Shown here one piece after another: positions 1-8,698 of a stretch of DNA of 64,000 bases. Positions within the stretch are counted from its first letter, which is position 1. Every line of letters begins with the position of its first letter. Source of the stretch: Candidatus Nanoarchaeia archaeon (GTDB lineage: Archaea; Nanobdellota; Nanobdellia; Woesearchaeales; SKIA01); the NCBI GenBank assembly GCA_028279685.1, contig JANQNG010000016.1, forward strand, positions 1-64,000, in the 5' to 3' direction. The notes under the pieces were generated by a model. The model was not told the DNA's origin, made no database searches, and worked only from the letters and a program-made list of their open reading frames with translations. A program made the position numbers and the translations under genes.

Positions 1-436
1 CAAATTTACCTGAAATTAACCTACCTGCCTTATAAAATTCTCCTACAAGCACTTCTCTCTTATGGTGCTGCACAGTAGTAATTCCCTTTGATGACCCTAC
101 TATAAGTTCATCTCCATCTAGCGTTGCAGAATACTGGCTACCACCTAAATATGCAACAGCTTGACTGTTGTACAAAGGAACCTCAAAAACATAATGGTTT
201 CTCTTTACAACAATATATTCGTCATCAACTATTTCAAAATGGTATTGTACACCATTGAAATAAGCATCTCCATATTTTATGTTCTGTTCCTGGAGCGAAA
301 TCTCATACGAGACACGTTCCGATGCCGTACAGTATGAACCGCACGATCTTGTTTCGTCGTAGCTGCTTGTGCCAGCAAAGACACTTCCTATCATCACCAA
401 CAGTAACAGCAAACCTACAATTCCTGCTCTCTTCAT
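1..436 (-). CDS. Secreted protein of unknown function (3' end outside window)
   Basis: Reading leftward from 436, an open frame runs off the window edge, so at least 145 codons are present and the C-terminus is missing. It begins MKRAGIVGLLLLLVMIG, a typical signal peptide that should be cut near VFAG, followed by a polar, cysteine-containing region with a beta-rich look. A strong Shine-Dalgarno GGAGGT sits 7 nt before the ATG and fixes the start. I do not recognise the family. Export is inferred from the signal peptide only. A hairpin followed by seven T lies about 30 nt upstream and may affect its expression. Confidence 0.7.
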   Translation of the reverse strand, partial: MKRAGIVGLLLLLVMIGSVFAGTSSYDETRSCGSYCTASERVSYEISLQEQNIKYGDAYFNGVQYHFEIVDDEYIVVKRNHYVFEVPLYNSQAVAYLGGSQYSATLDGDELIVGSSKGITTVQHHKREVLVGEFYKAGRLISGKF

Positions 437-687
437 TTTTTTACCTCCATCACCACAATAATAACAAAAAAAGCCCGGGATTTCCCAGGCAAATATGGGG
501 TGATAGGATACTAAAAGGTGGATGAATACTTAATATTTGAGTGGATAGATGCAAAACATCAAAACACAAGAATCTGAGCATTAGAAGGCCTGAAATCAAT
601 GAATTCAAAGTGTTCACAAGTGTTCACAAAGCGGACAGTTAACAAAAAAATCTTGGTTTATGCCATTTATTTTAAATCATTTTTTTG
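437..687. other. Intergenic region with a 10-bp tandem repeat
   Basis: No gene is supported between the two leftward genes here. Besides the GC hairpin at 466-490, the only structure I see is GTGTTCACAA repeated twice without a gap at 610-619 and 620-629, which could be a protein-binding site. A possible TATA element for the leftward secreted-protein gene lies at 531-538. Confidence 0.4.
466..490 (-). promoter_or_regulatory. GC-rich hairpin plus T7 in the leader of the secreted-protein gene
   Basis: On the minus strand an 8-bp stem (one T-G pair) with a 2-nt AA loop occupies 490-473 and is followed directly by seven T (472-466). It lies 30 nt upstream of the start codon of the gene ending at 436. 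It has the form of an intrinsic terminator or attenuator, but archaea mainly terminate on T-tracts alone, so a role in termination is only a suggestion. Confidence 0.35.
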
Positions 688-730
688 AACATAAATCTGT
701 CGTTCGTTAATTAATAGACAGATTTATGTT
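688..730. repeat. Perfect 14-bp inverted repeat at the 3' end of the membrane regulator gene
   Basis: Arm AACATAAATCTGTC at 688-701 is the exact reverse complement of 717-730, with a 15-nt loop. The right arm overlaps the stop codon (729-731) of the leftward gene. No T-tract follows on the minus strand. It may stabilise the mRNA 3' end or bind a protein. The function is not known. Confidence 0.6.
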
Positions 731-1634
731 ACTTCATTTCGACCTTTTTTACCTTGCCAAATTTTTTTACAGAAATCAGGTTCTTTTTCTCCAGTCTATC
801 AAGCACTCTGAATAAGGTGGTATGTGGAATCATCAGCTCAGTTTTGAGCTGAGCCTGAGTGCTTTTTTTATCATTATCCTTAAGATAGGTCATTACCTTT
901 TTCTCATTAGCAGATAACGTTTTCAGGATTGTTTCGAATGGGTCAAAATCTTCTTTCTTTTTCTTTGATCTAAATATGAAATGGAGTGCAGCAACGCAAA
1001 TTAAAACCACTATTAGTATAAGCCATGAAACAGACAATCCTTGCTCTTCCTTTACTGGTTGGTCAAGAACAATAACAACCTCTTCTAATTCTCCTTGAGT
1101 CAATTCTATGTTTACATTACCTACAAGATCACGTTTCGAAGCATGAATAGTACATTGGCCTATTGGAGCATTATCAATAATGAAAGTTCCAAACTTTGAG
1201 GTTTCTGAAGGAAACTTATTATCGTAATATGAATTGCATCCATATTCTAGTTCAGCACCTCTGATTACATTCTCTAGTTTGTCTTTCACAATACCATTAA
1301 TTGTTGCAACAGGAAGCATAGTTATTTCTTTTTCCATTTCATATTCCAATGCCATTGTTGTCTGCATATAGTTGTCTTTTCCTGGAGTGCTTGCATCATC
1401 TCCTGTAAAAGCCAAAAAATATATTCCTGGGCTAAAGTCACTAGTAAATTTCCCCTCTTCGCTTGTTATCACAGTTATCCTCTCTGCATCTTCACTTTCA
1501 TAACTATAGTCCAATGAGACAAAAATGTTCCCTAATGTATCTCCATTTTGATCATATAAAGTGAAAGTGACAGGAAATCCTGTAGCAAACCCTGACAACA
1601 GTAAGAAGAATATGATGAACAAAGCTCTCTTCAT
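729..1634 (-). CDS. Membrane-anchored winged-helix transcriptional regulator
   Basis: The 301-residue protein has a signal peptide or N-terminal anchor (residues 1-20), an extracytoplasmic region of about 180 residues resembling two carboxypeptidase-regulatory-like beta sandwiches, and one transmembrane helix at about 199-221. A basic KKKK stretch and a C-terminal winged helix-turn-helix of about 65 residues (235-301) follow. The wing-helix has the MarR/IclR-like pattern LSANEKKVMTYLKDN...QAQLKTEL...TTLFRVLDRLEKKNLI. The topology predicts that an external domain senses something while the DNA-binding domain stays in the cytoplasm, a one-component membrane regulator. The ligand and the target genes are unknown. 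It is transcribed alone and divergently from pgk. Confidence 0.75.
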   Translation of the reverse strand: MKRALFIIFFLLLSGFATGFPVTFTLYDQNGDTLGNIFVSLDYSYESEDAERITVITSEEGKFTSDFSPGIYFLAFTGDDASTPGKDNYMQTTMALEYEMEKEITMLPVATINGIVKDKLENVIRGAELEYGCNSYYDNKFPSETSKFGTFIIDNAPIGQCTIHASKRDLVGNVNIELTQGELEEVVIVLDQPVKEEQGLSVSWLILIVVLICVAALHFIFRSKKKKEDFDPFETILKTLSANEKKVMTYLKDNDKKSTQAQLKTELMIPHTTLFRVLDRLEKKNLISVKKFGKVKKVEMK

Positions 1635-1749
1635 ACAATATATCTTCCAATCTTCTTTATATATTTATTCCTGAGTCATTTTGCAGAGAATAGTCATTCG
1701 CTAACTTTATAAATCAGTCTCCTTTATTCAATATTAGAAGGGGTGGATG

Positions 1750-2949
1750 ATGAAATTTCTTAAGGATATGAACTTCCACAGGAAACGTGTTCTTGTCAGA
1801 TGCGGCTTTGATGTGCCTGTCAAAGAAGGCAAAGTCACTGATGATACAAGAATACGGGAATCTTTGCCTACTTTGCGATACATTCTCAAGCAAGAACCGC
1901 ATCAACTAATTATTATCAGCCACCAAGGAAGGCCAAAAAAACTTCGAGATAAAGGCAAATCTGAAGAAGAAGTGAGAAATGAACTTAGTCTAAAACCTGT
2001 TGCTGAAAAGATAGCTTCGGCACTTAAAGAACAGGTGTATATTGCCGAAAATTACACAGAGAACGTTCCGATCGAACCGAAAATAGTGATGTTTGAAAAT
2101 CTTCGTTTTCATGAAGAGGAAGAACAAGGAGATGAAGCATTTGCTAAAAGAATCGCATCGTATGCTGATGTCTTTGTGCAAGACGCATTTGCTGTCTGTC
2201 ACCGAAGCCATGCATCAATAGCAGGCATTCCAAAGTTTCTCCCTAGTTGCGCAGGAAAATTATTAGAGAAGGAGATAAAGAATCTCACGTTGGAAAATAT
2301 CGAACGTCCTTTCGTTGCCATCATAGGAGGTGCTAAACTTGAAACGAAACTTCCCTTGATCAATGCATTCCTTAAGAAGGCAAATACTATATTAGTTGGA
2401 GGAGCTATGATTTTCACTTTGTATAAAGCAAAAGGATTCAACATAGGAAGTTCATTATTAGATGAAAGCCATCTTGAAGACGCAAAAAATCTTATAGCAC
2501 ATCACCTCGACAGGATTGCAATTCCTTTGGACGTTATTATTGCGAATAAATTTGCCGAAGATGCTGACTCAAAAGCAGTTGTAGCATCTGAAATTCCTGA
2601 AGACTGGTGGGGCCTTGATATTGGGCCGAAGAGCATCAACTATTTTTCTGAAATATTAATGAAAGCAAAAACGGTTGTTTGGAATGGCCCTATGGGTGTC
2701 TTCGAATGGGAGCAATTCGCAAAAGGAACAAATGCTATCGCTAACGTACTGGCAAAAAGCAAAGCAAAAACTATTATTGGCGGAGGAGATAGTGCAGCAG
2801 CCATCAATAAACTAAAACTCAAGCGAAACTTCACACATATTTCAACAGGAGGGGGTGCTTCAATGGCATTTCTCGCAGGAGATAAACTTCCTGGCATAGA
2901 AGCACTGCAAGGTCATCCCGGTCAAGAAAGTAATAATTGGCATTTTTAG
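1750..2949 (+). CDS. pgk: Phosphoglycerate kinase
   Basis: It transfers phosphate between 1,3-bisphosphoglycerate and ADP in lower glycolysis/gluconeogenesis, in the cytosol. The 399 residues match normal PGK length. Visible motifs are RCGFDVPV near the N-terminus (usually RVDFNVP), SHQGRP at 57-62, CHRSHAS, GGAK at 193-196, the hinge VWNGPMGVFE, nucleotide-binding GGGDS near 344 and STGGGA near 365. Two ATGs occur in tandem at 1747 and 1750. The second is preferred because GGGGTGG ends three bases before it, as at 54834. A TATA-like CTTTATAAATC lies at 1703-1712. With GpmI at 55825 it covers two steps of the same pathway. Confidence 0.95.
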   Translation: MKFLKDMNFHRKRVLVRCGFDVPVKEGKVTDDTRIRESLPTLRYILKQEPHQLIIISHQGRPKKLRDKGKSEEEVRNELSLKPVAEKIASALKEQVYIAENYTENVPIEPKIVMFENLRFHEEEEQGDEAFAKRIASYADVFVQDAFAVCHRSHASIAGIPKFLPSCAGKLLEKEIKNLTLENIERPFVAIIGGAKLETKLPLINAFLKKANTILVGGAMIFTLYKAKGFNIGSSLLDESHLEDAKNLIAHHLDRIAIPLDVIIANKFAEDADSKAVVASEIPEDWWGLDIGPKSINYFSEILMKAKTVVWNGPMGVFEWEQFAKGTNAIANVLAKSKAKTIIGGGDSAAAINKLKLKRNFTHISTGGGASMAFLAGDKLPGIEALQGHPGQESNNWHF

Positions 2950-2965
2950 AATTAATAATGCATTT

Positions 2966-3931
2966 CTAAATAAGATTCAAATCGTATTTTGTGTTTCCTA
3001 GCCCGCGTTCTTCAGCTGCTTCAATATGAAGCAAAGGAGATTTCTTGTTATGTTCAAAGAAAACATCTTTTCCTTCTTTTTTGACTATGATATCAAATGA
3101 TGCTTTATCAACAGACACTGGATCTTCTCCGCAAATATACCCTGCATCTTCTGCGATAATTTCTCCGGAGTTACTTTCACAATCACATTTTTGTGTAATA
3201 TTCTTCATAATATTAACGTAATATGCTTTCTTGAATTGGCTTGCTGCAGCTGTTGCTCCCTCTGCCAGCAATATATCAAATTCTTCGAGCTTGACTTTTA
3301 GGACATTATGAGGACAGGCAACAACACAATTCGAACATCCATAGCACAATTTGAACTCTGGCTTATCATTCAATATAATTCCATTAATAGGACAAGCATC
3401 AACACAAACACCGCATTGCTTGCATTCTCCTATCAAGAGAGGTTCTCCTCCCGCATGAATATCTCCTTTAGTTTTTTTCGTTAAACAGCCCATTCCTAAA
3501 TGTTTAATTGCTCCTCCAAATCCAGAACATACATGACCTTTCAAATGACTTATTACGAGAACACCATCAACCTCAGTTAATGGTTTGCAAACTTCATAAT
3601 CCACAGATTTTCCTTTAACTAAGACAGAATCATCATCAGTTCTAATTTCTCCTAATTTCCCCCATCCTTTTTCTATTGCATACGCTTTATGATCTTTAGG
3701 GTTGCTTCTTCTCCCAGGGTATGCAACTGAAGAATCGTAAAGAAAATAATCTTTTTCTGATGTCTTGAGGGATTCTGTAAAGAGTTTTATTTGATCTGGG
3801 GTAAACGCTGTTTTGTTTCCAGGTTCTCCGAAATGAATTTTTACAGCGATAGTTTTGCAATCTTTGAAGTATAATTTTATCTTTTCTAAGAGTTTAGGAG
3901 AAAAACCTCTGCTATGGCAAATTTCTTTCAT
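2966..3931 (-). CDS. DUF362 protein with two [4Fe-4S] ferredoxin motifs
   Basis: The 321 residues are an N-terminal DUF362-type domain (HFGEPGNKTAF, HLKGHVCSGFGGAIKHLGMGC), a two-cluster ferredoxin insert (CKQCGVCVDACP and CYGCSNCVVACP) and a short C-terminal part. The eight cysteines fit two [4Fe-4S] clusters. DUF362 proteins are presumed iron-sulfur oxidoreductase or scaffold proteins, but no reaction is established. A TATA element at about 3951-3959 lies 26 nt from the ATG, so the mRNA is probably leaderless. It is divergent from ribL with only 76 nt between the two starts. Confidence 0.85.
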   Translation of the reverse strand: MKEICHSRGFSPKLLEKIKLYFKDCKTIAVKIHFGEPGNKTAFTPDQIKLFTESLKTSEKDYFLYDSSVAYPGRRSNPKDHKAYAIEKGWGKLGEIRTDDDSVLVKGKSVDYEVCKPLTEVDGVLVISHLKGHVCSGFGGAIKHLGMGCLTKKTKGDIHAGGEPLLIGECKQCGVCVDACPINGIILNDKPEFKLCYGCSNCVVACPHNVLKVKLEEFDILLAEGATAAASQFKKAYYVNIMKNITQKCDCESNSGEIIAEDAGYICGEDPVSVDKASFDIIVKKEGKDVFFEHNKKSPLLHIEAAEERGLGNTKYDLNLI

Positions 3932-4007
3932 GCTAATAGTGATAAAGTCATAGTTTATATAATTTAATATTCATAATCTTTATAATCCTTGAAATGTAGG
4001 ATAACCT

Positions 4008-4415
4008 ATGACAATAGTTATGTGCTTTGGAACCTTTGATGTGCTTCATGAAGGTCATCTAGATTTCTTTAGACAGGCAAAGGAATATGGAGATAAATTA
4101 ATTGTAGTTGTCGCAAGAGATGCAACAACAGAAGAAGTCAAAGGTAAAAAACCATTAGAAAACGAAATGGAACGATTAACAAAAGTAAGTCTGCAAAAAG
4201 CAGTAGATAAAACCACGCTTGGAAACATCAGTGATCGCATGAGACCTATCATCGACCAAAAACCTGATGTTGTTTGTCTGGGCTATGATCAAAAATTCTT
4301 TGTAGATCAATTGGATGATTTTATTAAAAAAAACAAACTGAAAACAAAAATCATCAGATTAAACCCTTACAAACCTGAGAAGTATAAATCAAGTATAATA
4401 AAAAAGAAAAAATAA
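4008..4415 (+). CDS. ribL: Archaeal FAD synthetase-like cytidylyltransferase (RibL family)
   Basis: The 135-residue protein starts with a nucleotidyltransferase signature: FGTFDVLHEGH, where HEGH is the HxGH motif, followed by GDKLIVVVARDATT. The C-terminus KYKSSIIKKKK corresponds to the second, SSxxK-like motif. Archaeal RibL adenylylates FMN to FAD, and close relatives transfer cytidylyl groups to glycerol phosphate, so substrate cannot be settled from sequence. Length and overall pattern fit RibL. A TATA box at 3977-3986 is 27 nt upstream of the ATG and there is no Shine-Dalgarno, so the mRNA is probably leaderless. Confidence 0.82.
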   Translation: MTIVMCFGTFDVLHEGHLDFFRQAKEYGDKLIVVVARDATTEEVKGKKPLENEMERLTKVSLQKAVDKTTLGNISDRMRPIIDQKPDVVCLGYDQKFFVDQLDDFIKKNKLKTKIIRLNPYKPEKYKSSIIKKKK

Positions 4416-4419
4416 ATAT

Positions 4420-4824
4420 CTATTTCTTGCCATAGACGGCAAATATGACAATACCTGTGATTGCAAAGGTGACAAACCCGAAGATCAATTCTTGAATCCA
4501 CATCCATGCAGCAGCGAAGCCCATCAGCATCACTGGCCACATAAGGCCTCCTAACAGCCAAGCATAGAATCCAAAGTTGAATCCTTTAACCCAACCTTTG
4601 CCAGGTATTCCTTTATTGACCACCATGTATACAAAACCCATCATAAGGCCCATAATGAATCCTGATATTGTCATGCTGATCATACCGCTGATGTTCATCA
4701 TCATAGGAAACCACTGTGCATACCAATCAGACACACCTGGCAGAAAGCTGAACACCCAGCTGACCACAAGGAACACAATACCTCCTATAATACCAGCACC
4801 TATGCCTTTACCCCATTTATACAT
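4420..4824 (-). CDS. Small multi-pass membrane protein
   Basis: The 134 residues contain about four hydrophobic segments (around 9-30, 43-68, 82-108 and 113-132) rich in Met, Gly and aromatic residues. The start is fixed by AGGAGGTGGAG 5-10 nt upstream of the ATG. It follows the coiled-coil membrane protein upstream (4855-5433) by about 30 nt on the same strand and may be cotranscribed with it. No family recognised. Confidence 0.65.
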   Translation of the reverse strand: MYKWGKGIGAGIIGGIVFLVVSWVFSFLPGVSDWYAQWFPMMMNISGMISMTISGFIMGLMMGFVYMVVNKGIPGKGWVKGFNFGFYAWLLGGLMWPVMLMGFAAAWMWIQELIFGFVTFAITGIVIFAVYGKK

Positions 4825-4854
4825 TAATCTCCACCTCCTCGATAATGAATGTAA

Positions 4855-5433
4855 TCAACAACTTATCTCGTTACCTTCTGATGTCTTGCACACAATTTTA
4901 TTGTCTTCAACATCATAATACTTAATGTCTGCGTTTTCAAGAACCTTCTGCGTGCAACAAATTCTTCTACCTGCATCAGCAACAACAGCATCATACTCTT
5001 CCTGTATATCATTGCGTTCCTCAGTAAGATCTTCATTATCTTCACGCAACGCTCTTAATTGGTCTTCATATGAGTCCGTAATTTCAGATTGCAAAGTTAT
5101 GGATCTTTCTTTTTCTTGTGTTAATTCAGTTATTTTCGATTGGAGTTCAGCATTGCATTCACTGATCTGCTGATCAAAGTTGTCCATTCTGGTAAATAAT
5201 TCGTTGCTGAATTCATCGCATTTCTGCAACGAAGCAGCTTTCTCAGTGACTTGATCTCTTAGTTTTCCTAAATCAGACGCAAAGTCATCCATGCTTAAGC
5301 CAGATCCCTTAACCTTCTGATAGGTGCTGAAACCTGTAATGGCAGGACCTATCAAGAAAATAGCTGCGAGGATTACTATAACCAAAGCAGCTACACCATA
5401 GGTCATTAGCTTTGAACTCCTTTTCTCTCCCAT
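4855..5433 (-). CDS. Single-pass membrane protein with periplasm-facing coiled coil
   Basis: The 192-residue protein has a short basic N-terminus, one transmembrane helix (about residues 10-33, TYGVAALVIVILAAIFLIGPAI), then a long helical, charged coiled-coil region (about 45-155) and a C-terminal tail with several cysteines including RRICC. I chose the third-codon ATG of the frame because a TATA element at 5455-5463 lies 26 nt upstream of it, as in many genes here. Function unknown. A role in envelope organisation is only a guess. Confidence 0.65.
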   Translation of the reverse strand: MGEKRSSKLMTYGVAALVIVILAAIFLIGPAITGFSTYQKVKGSGLSMDDFASDLGKLRDQVTEKAASLQKCDEFSNELFTRMDNFDQQISECNAELQSKITELTQEKERSITLQSEITDSYEDQLRALREDNEDLTEERNDIQEEYDAVVADAGRRICCTQKVLENADIKYYDVEDNKIVCKTSEGNEISC

Positions 5434-5554
5434 AGGCAAATCAAGGTTAACTACTATAAAAAGGTTTCTTCAGAGTATAATAGTATTTATAAGAACAATA
5501 TTTGAAGAGATATGGAACAAGAAACTATAAAAAGCAAAGATTATAGGAATACCT

Positions 5555-6490
5555 ATGCGAAGAATACTTCTAAAACATCCATTCAGATTAGCAGGAATAA
5601 CTTTTGTTACACTTCTTATGGTCTTACTTTCACAACCAAAACAGTCGTATGCCAGCGAAGGAACTCAAAAACATATGAATAATGCTGCTAAAATACTTGA
5701 AAGAATGAAAATCGAAGCATATGATGAGAAAGCAGACAGTTTAAGAAATTCTCTTGAAATGCTATTGATTGAATTAAAAGCGGAAAATAGGAAGGGAAAT
5801 GTGAATTATGAAGCAAAATTTCTCCTTAATAAAATTAATAAGTTATTTGATGAGCTATACCTTTTCGAGAAAAGACTATATAGTATTGAAGCTGAAATAA
5901 GCAATCCTGGAAGCACTTTTTCAGACAAATTTGAGTTCGTTGGAGAAAAAGCAAAGGCTTTCAAAGATTTGCTAAAAAGCCTTGACGAAATAGCATATTC
6001 TCTTAACACATTAAAAAAAGAATGTGCAAAAGAAGGAAGAAACGATATGCTTGGAAAAGATGGTCCCATTGCAAATTTTGGGAAGGCTATTGCTGTTCAA
6101 ATGCTTCAAGTACTTGAAGAAGCAAACGAACGTATAAGTGAAGAGGAAGTAAAATTTCTTTTAGAAGAGGCTGAAAAAGGAAAAAAATCAGATTCTGCAG
6201 AAGTAAGGATATCCTCTTTTGACTATTTGACAAGAATACAAGGCATTATCCACATAACTGATTACTGGAACCATATTGATAAATATCTGCCAGAGGCAAA
6301 AGATTCTCTCAAGCCAATATTGAAAAAATGGTTGGATCTTAGAATTAAAAAAGCCAAAGAAAGTGTTGAATTTATGAAAAGCAGACTTGAAAGATATGAA
6401 GGGAAAAGAAGGGAAAATTATCAAAAGCTTGTTAATGATGCAATGAAATATCATGATACACTTATGGTTTTATCTGGAGAAGTTAAATGA
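5555..6490 (+). CDS. Secreted all-helical protein of unknown function
   Basis: The 311 residues begin with a signal peptide (basic RRILLKHPFRL, hydrophobic core, predicted cleavage near SYASEG). The rest is strongly helical, lysine/glutamate-rich and coiled-coil-like, without cysteines clustered for metal binding. A TATA box (ACTATAAAAAG, 5523-5533) stands 27 nt before the ATG. The 3' end overlaps the convergent glycosyltransferase gene by 8 bp. I do not recognise the family. Confidence 0.65.
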   Translation: MRRILLKHPFRLAGITFVTLLMVLLSQPKQSYASEGTQKHMNNAAKILERMKIEAYDEKADSLRNSLEMLLIELKAENRKGNVNYEAKFLLNKINKLFDELYLFEKRLYSIEAEISNPGSTFSDKFEFVGEKAKAFKDLLKSLDEIAYSLNTLKKECAKEGRNDMLGKDGPIANFGKAIAVQMLQVLEEANERISEEEVKFLLEEAEKGKKSDSAEVRISSFDYLTRIQGIIHITDYWNHIDKYLPEAKDSLKPILKKWLDLRIKKAKESVEFMKSRLERYEGKRRENYQKLVNDAMKYHDTLMVLSGEVK

Positions 6491-7445
6491 TCTTCTCATA
6501 CAGCTTCTCCCATTCTTTGTAAAGGATATGCCAACTAAATTTTTCTTCGCAGGAGACTCTCGCAGCTCTGCCTATTTTATCACGCTGCTTATAATCACGA
6601 ATCAATAATTCAAGAATACGCTTATATCCTTTCATGTTATGCACAATGAAACCATCTTTCATATCTTCTATGATTTCTGCTGCAGCACCCCAGTCATTGG
6701 TTATCACAGGCAATCCACAGGCCATTGCTTCAAGAATCACATTGGGAAAGTTGTCTTTTTCAGACCAGTAGAGAAACATGTCTGCTTGTTCCAAAAATTT
6801 TTTTACATCTTTTCTTCGACCATAGAGTTTCACTTTGATATTTTTTGGTAATGGAAATTTTTCTTTCTTGATTTTCTTCAAAAATTTACCATCACCAACA
6901 ACATGATATACAATAGTTTTGTTCGTCTTCAACGATGAAAGAACATATAATAGTTTCATCACACCCTCTGCTTTATCTTTGAAGCAGAAATTCATCACAG
7001 TAACGAAATGGAATTCTTTTTTGATCTTGTGTTTAACTGGTTTGTATTGCTTGCAGTCAATCGCGTTAGGAATAACATAACACTTCTTCTCATTTTTTCC
7101 AAGGCGCAATTTCTTCTTCATGAAATTCGTAGGAGTACAAATTGCTTTGCACGTATGCTTCGCAATATCAAAGAACACCCTATAGACGAAGTTCTCGTCT
7201 TTGTAGAATCCTCTGATGTTTAGCAGAATAGGTTTTTTTCCTTTATGAAAAAACAAAGGAGGATTCGTATGGACTAGATGGCAATCATCCTCGAATGGCG
7301 TAGAAAGAATATCGGCAGCAGTATGAGCTAAAGAAGCCTTGAATTTCTTTGATTTCTTATTCAATATCTCAGCTAATGCCTTTCCTGCCGTATAAGGACC
7401 TCCAAATCTCGAGGTCACTATTTTGACATGTTTTTTGCGAATCAT
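6483..7445 (-). CDS. Glycosyltransferase, GT4/GT-B type
   Basis: The 320-residue protein matches GT-B family 1 transferases. It has an N-terminal Gly-rich entry (TSRFGGPYTAGKALAEIL), a central VTVMNFCFKDKAEGVMKLL segment, and a C-terminal donor-site block YWSEKDNFPNVILEAMACG followed by LPVITNDWGAAAEI. The glutamates of that block (the E-x7-E region) are typical nucleotide-sugar contacts. It probably adds a sugar to a lipid, S-layer or capsule precursor at the inner face of the membrane. Donor and acceptor are unknown. TATA lies 26 nt upstream of the ATG, so the mRNA is probably leaderless. Confidence 0.85.
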   Translation of the reverse strand: MIRKKHVKIVTSRFGGPYTAGKALAEILNKKSKKFKASLAHTAADILSTPFEDDCHLVHTNPPLFFHKGKKPILLNIRGFYKDENFVYRVFFDIAKHTCKAICTPTNFMKKKLRLGKNEKKCYVIPNAIDCKQYKPVKHKIKKEFHFVTVMNFCFKDKAEGVMKLLYVLSSLKTNKTIVYHVVGDGKFLKKIKKEKFPLPKNIKVKLYGRRKDVKKFLEQADMFLYWSEKDNFPNVILEAMACGLPVITNDWGAAAEIIEDMKDGFIVHNMKGYKRILELLIRDYKQRDKIGRAARVSCEEKFSWHILYKEWEKLYEKII

Positions 7446-7460
7446 ATGAATAAGAAATCG

Positions 7461-7784
7461 TTAGTGTTTATATTGATTGCTAGTTCGACTTATTACTCTC
7501 TTATCACCAAGAATATTCGTCAGCGCAATATTCTTATATTCATCAAGAGAAATATATTTTGGACAGAATTCCCCTTTTTTAGGAATTGACCTCTCAACTT
7601 GCGACTCTGCATATTGCTGCGATGTCAAATAATAAATAGCACCAATCTGTCTATTTTGCACTAAGAGCACAACAGGATCGTTTTTTTCTTTTTCTTTAAT
7701 AAGTCTAGCTTCTTCAAGAATTTTTTCGAGATCCCTCTGATCAAAAAGAAAATGAGGGTTCCTAATCATTGTCGGCATCATCAT
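7461..7784 (-). CDS. Small protein of unknown function
   Basis: This 107-residue soluble protein has no recognised domain. The middle (VVLLVQNRQIGAIYYLTSQQYAES) is beta/alpha-like and the start is Met-rich (MMMP). Several in-frame ATGs exist. 7784 is chosen because the TATA-like TATTTAAA centred near 7808 lies about 25 nt upstream. It may form a unit with the two upstream leftward unknown genes (7802-9199). Confidence 0.5.
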   Translation of the reverse strand: MMMPTMIRNPHFLFDQRDLEKILEEARLIKEKEKNDPVVLLVQNRQIGAIYYLTSQQYAESQVERSIPKKGEFCPKYISLDEYKNIALTNILGDKRVISRTSNQYKH

Positions 7785-7801
7785 ACACAAAGACAGCCTT
7801 T

Positions 7802-8683
7802 TTAAATATTTAAAATTAATGAATTAAGGTTTATATAATTTAAAAATGCTCTATTAGCCAAGCATTGCTCTTCCAAAAATCCCTCTTCACATAAAATACG
7901 ATATTCTCGCATTTCTTTCAAAGCAGTAAGTGCTTTATGAATAACAAAACTAATTTCATTATTATTTTCTCTTAAAACCATTTTAGTTGCAATATCAAAG
8001 TGAGGAAACTCTTTTGCTAGAGAGTTAGTACATTCACCCACAAGAAGCACAGGAAGTCTATATGCATCAGCCCAAGGAGCTCTCAATCGTTTCTGTTCAG
8101 GAGTCTCTGGAATAATTTCTCCTCTCTCATCATACAAAAAACTGCTTGATTTTCTGAGAAAAGTATTAACAACTTTTTTTAATTTATCCATATTATCGAC
8201 TGGTAAATTTAACTCCCACCCATAATCTTCGGATAGCAAATATCCTTGTGCATCTGAAAATTCAGGATAATAAGATAAAGGCTTTTTATATTGTGATAAA
8301 TCAAGGTATTCGCCAGTTCTAGTATCTTTAATTCTGATCCCTGGAAAAAGTTCTCCTTGAGAATCTCTTATTGCAAAATCTAAATCGTGATGAAACGTGC
8401 CTCCTTTTCCGCGCACTATTGAACTTATTTCTTTTTTTGTATAACCAAATAATTCCAAATCAGCAGTAACAGCATGTAAATACTCGTCAGTTTCATGAAT
8501 ATTTGAAAATGTTATAAAAGTTTCATTAGATTGAACTTCTGCATACCAATTATATCCTGAAATAACATTTCTGAGTTTGTTTTCTTTATCTCTTAAAGAA
8601 AGCATATTATCTAAACAACATATTACTTTCCTCTTTTTTTCTTCTGAAATTCCTAACAATTGCTTTTGCAGTAACATTTTCAT
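7802..8683 (-). CDS. Protein of unknown function, possible nucleotidyltransferase-like core
   Basis: The 293 residues show no signal peptide or membrane segment. A FHHDLDFAIRD segment near residue 100 resembles the DxD of some nucleotidyltransferases, but the rest of that fold's signature is not evident, so this is only a hint. The C-terminal third is helical. It lies 15 nt downstream of the 166-residue gene on the same strand, so the two are probably cotranscribed. Confidence 0.6.
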   Translation of the reverse strand: MKMLLQKQLLGISEEKKRKVICCLDNMLSLRDKENKLRNVISGYNWYAEVQSNETFITFSNIHETDEYLHAVTADLELFGYTKKEISSIVRGKGGTFHHDLDFAIRDSQGELFPGIRIKDTRTGEYLDLSQYKKPLSYYPEFSDAQGYLLSEDYGWELNLPVDNMDKLKKVVNTFLRKSSSFLYDERGEIIPETPEQKRLRAPWADAYRLPVLLVGECTNSLAKEFPHFDIATKMVLRENNNEISFVIHKALTALKEMREYRILCEEGFLEEQCLANRAFLNYINLNSLILNI

Positions 8684-8698
8684 AAGTAAGGGAAAAGT

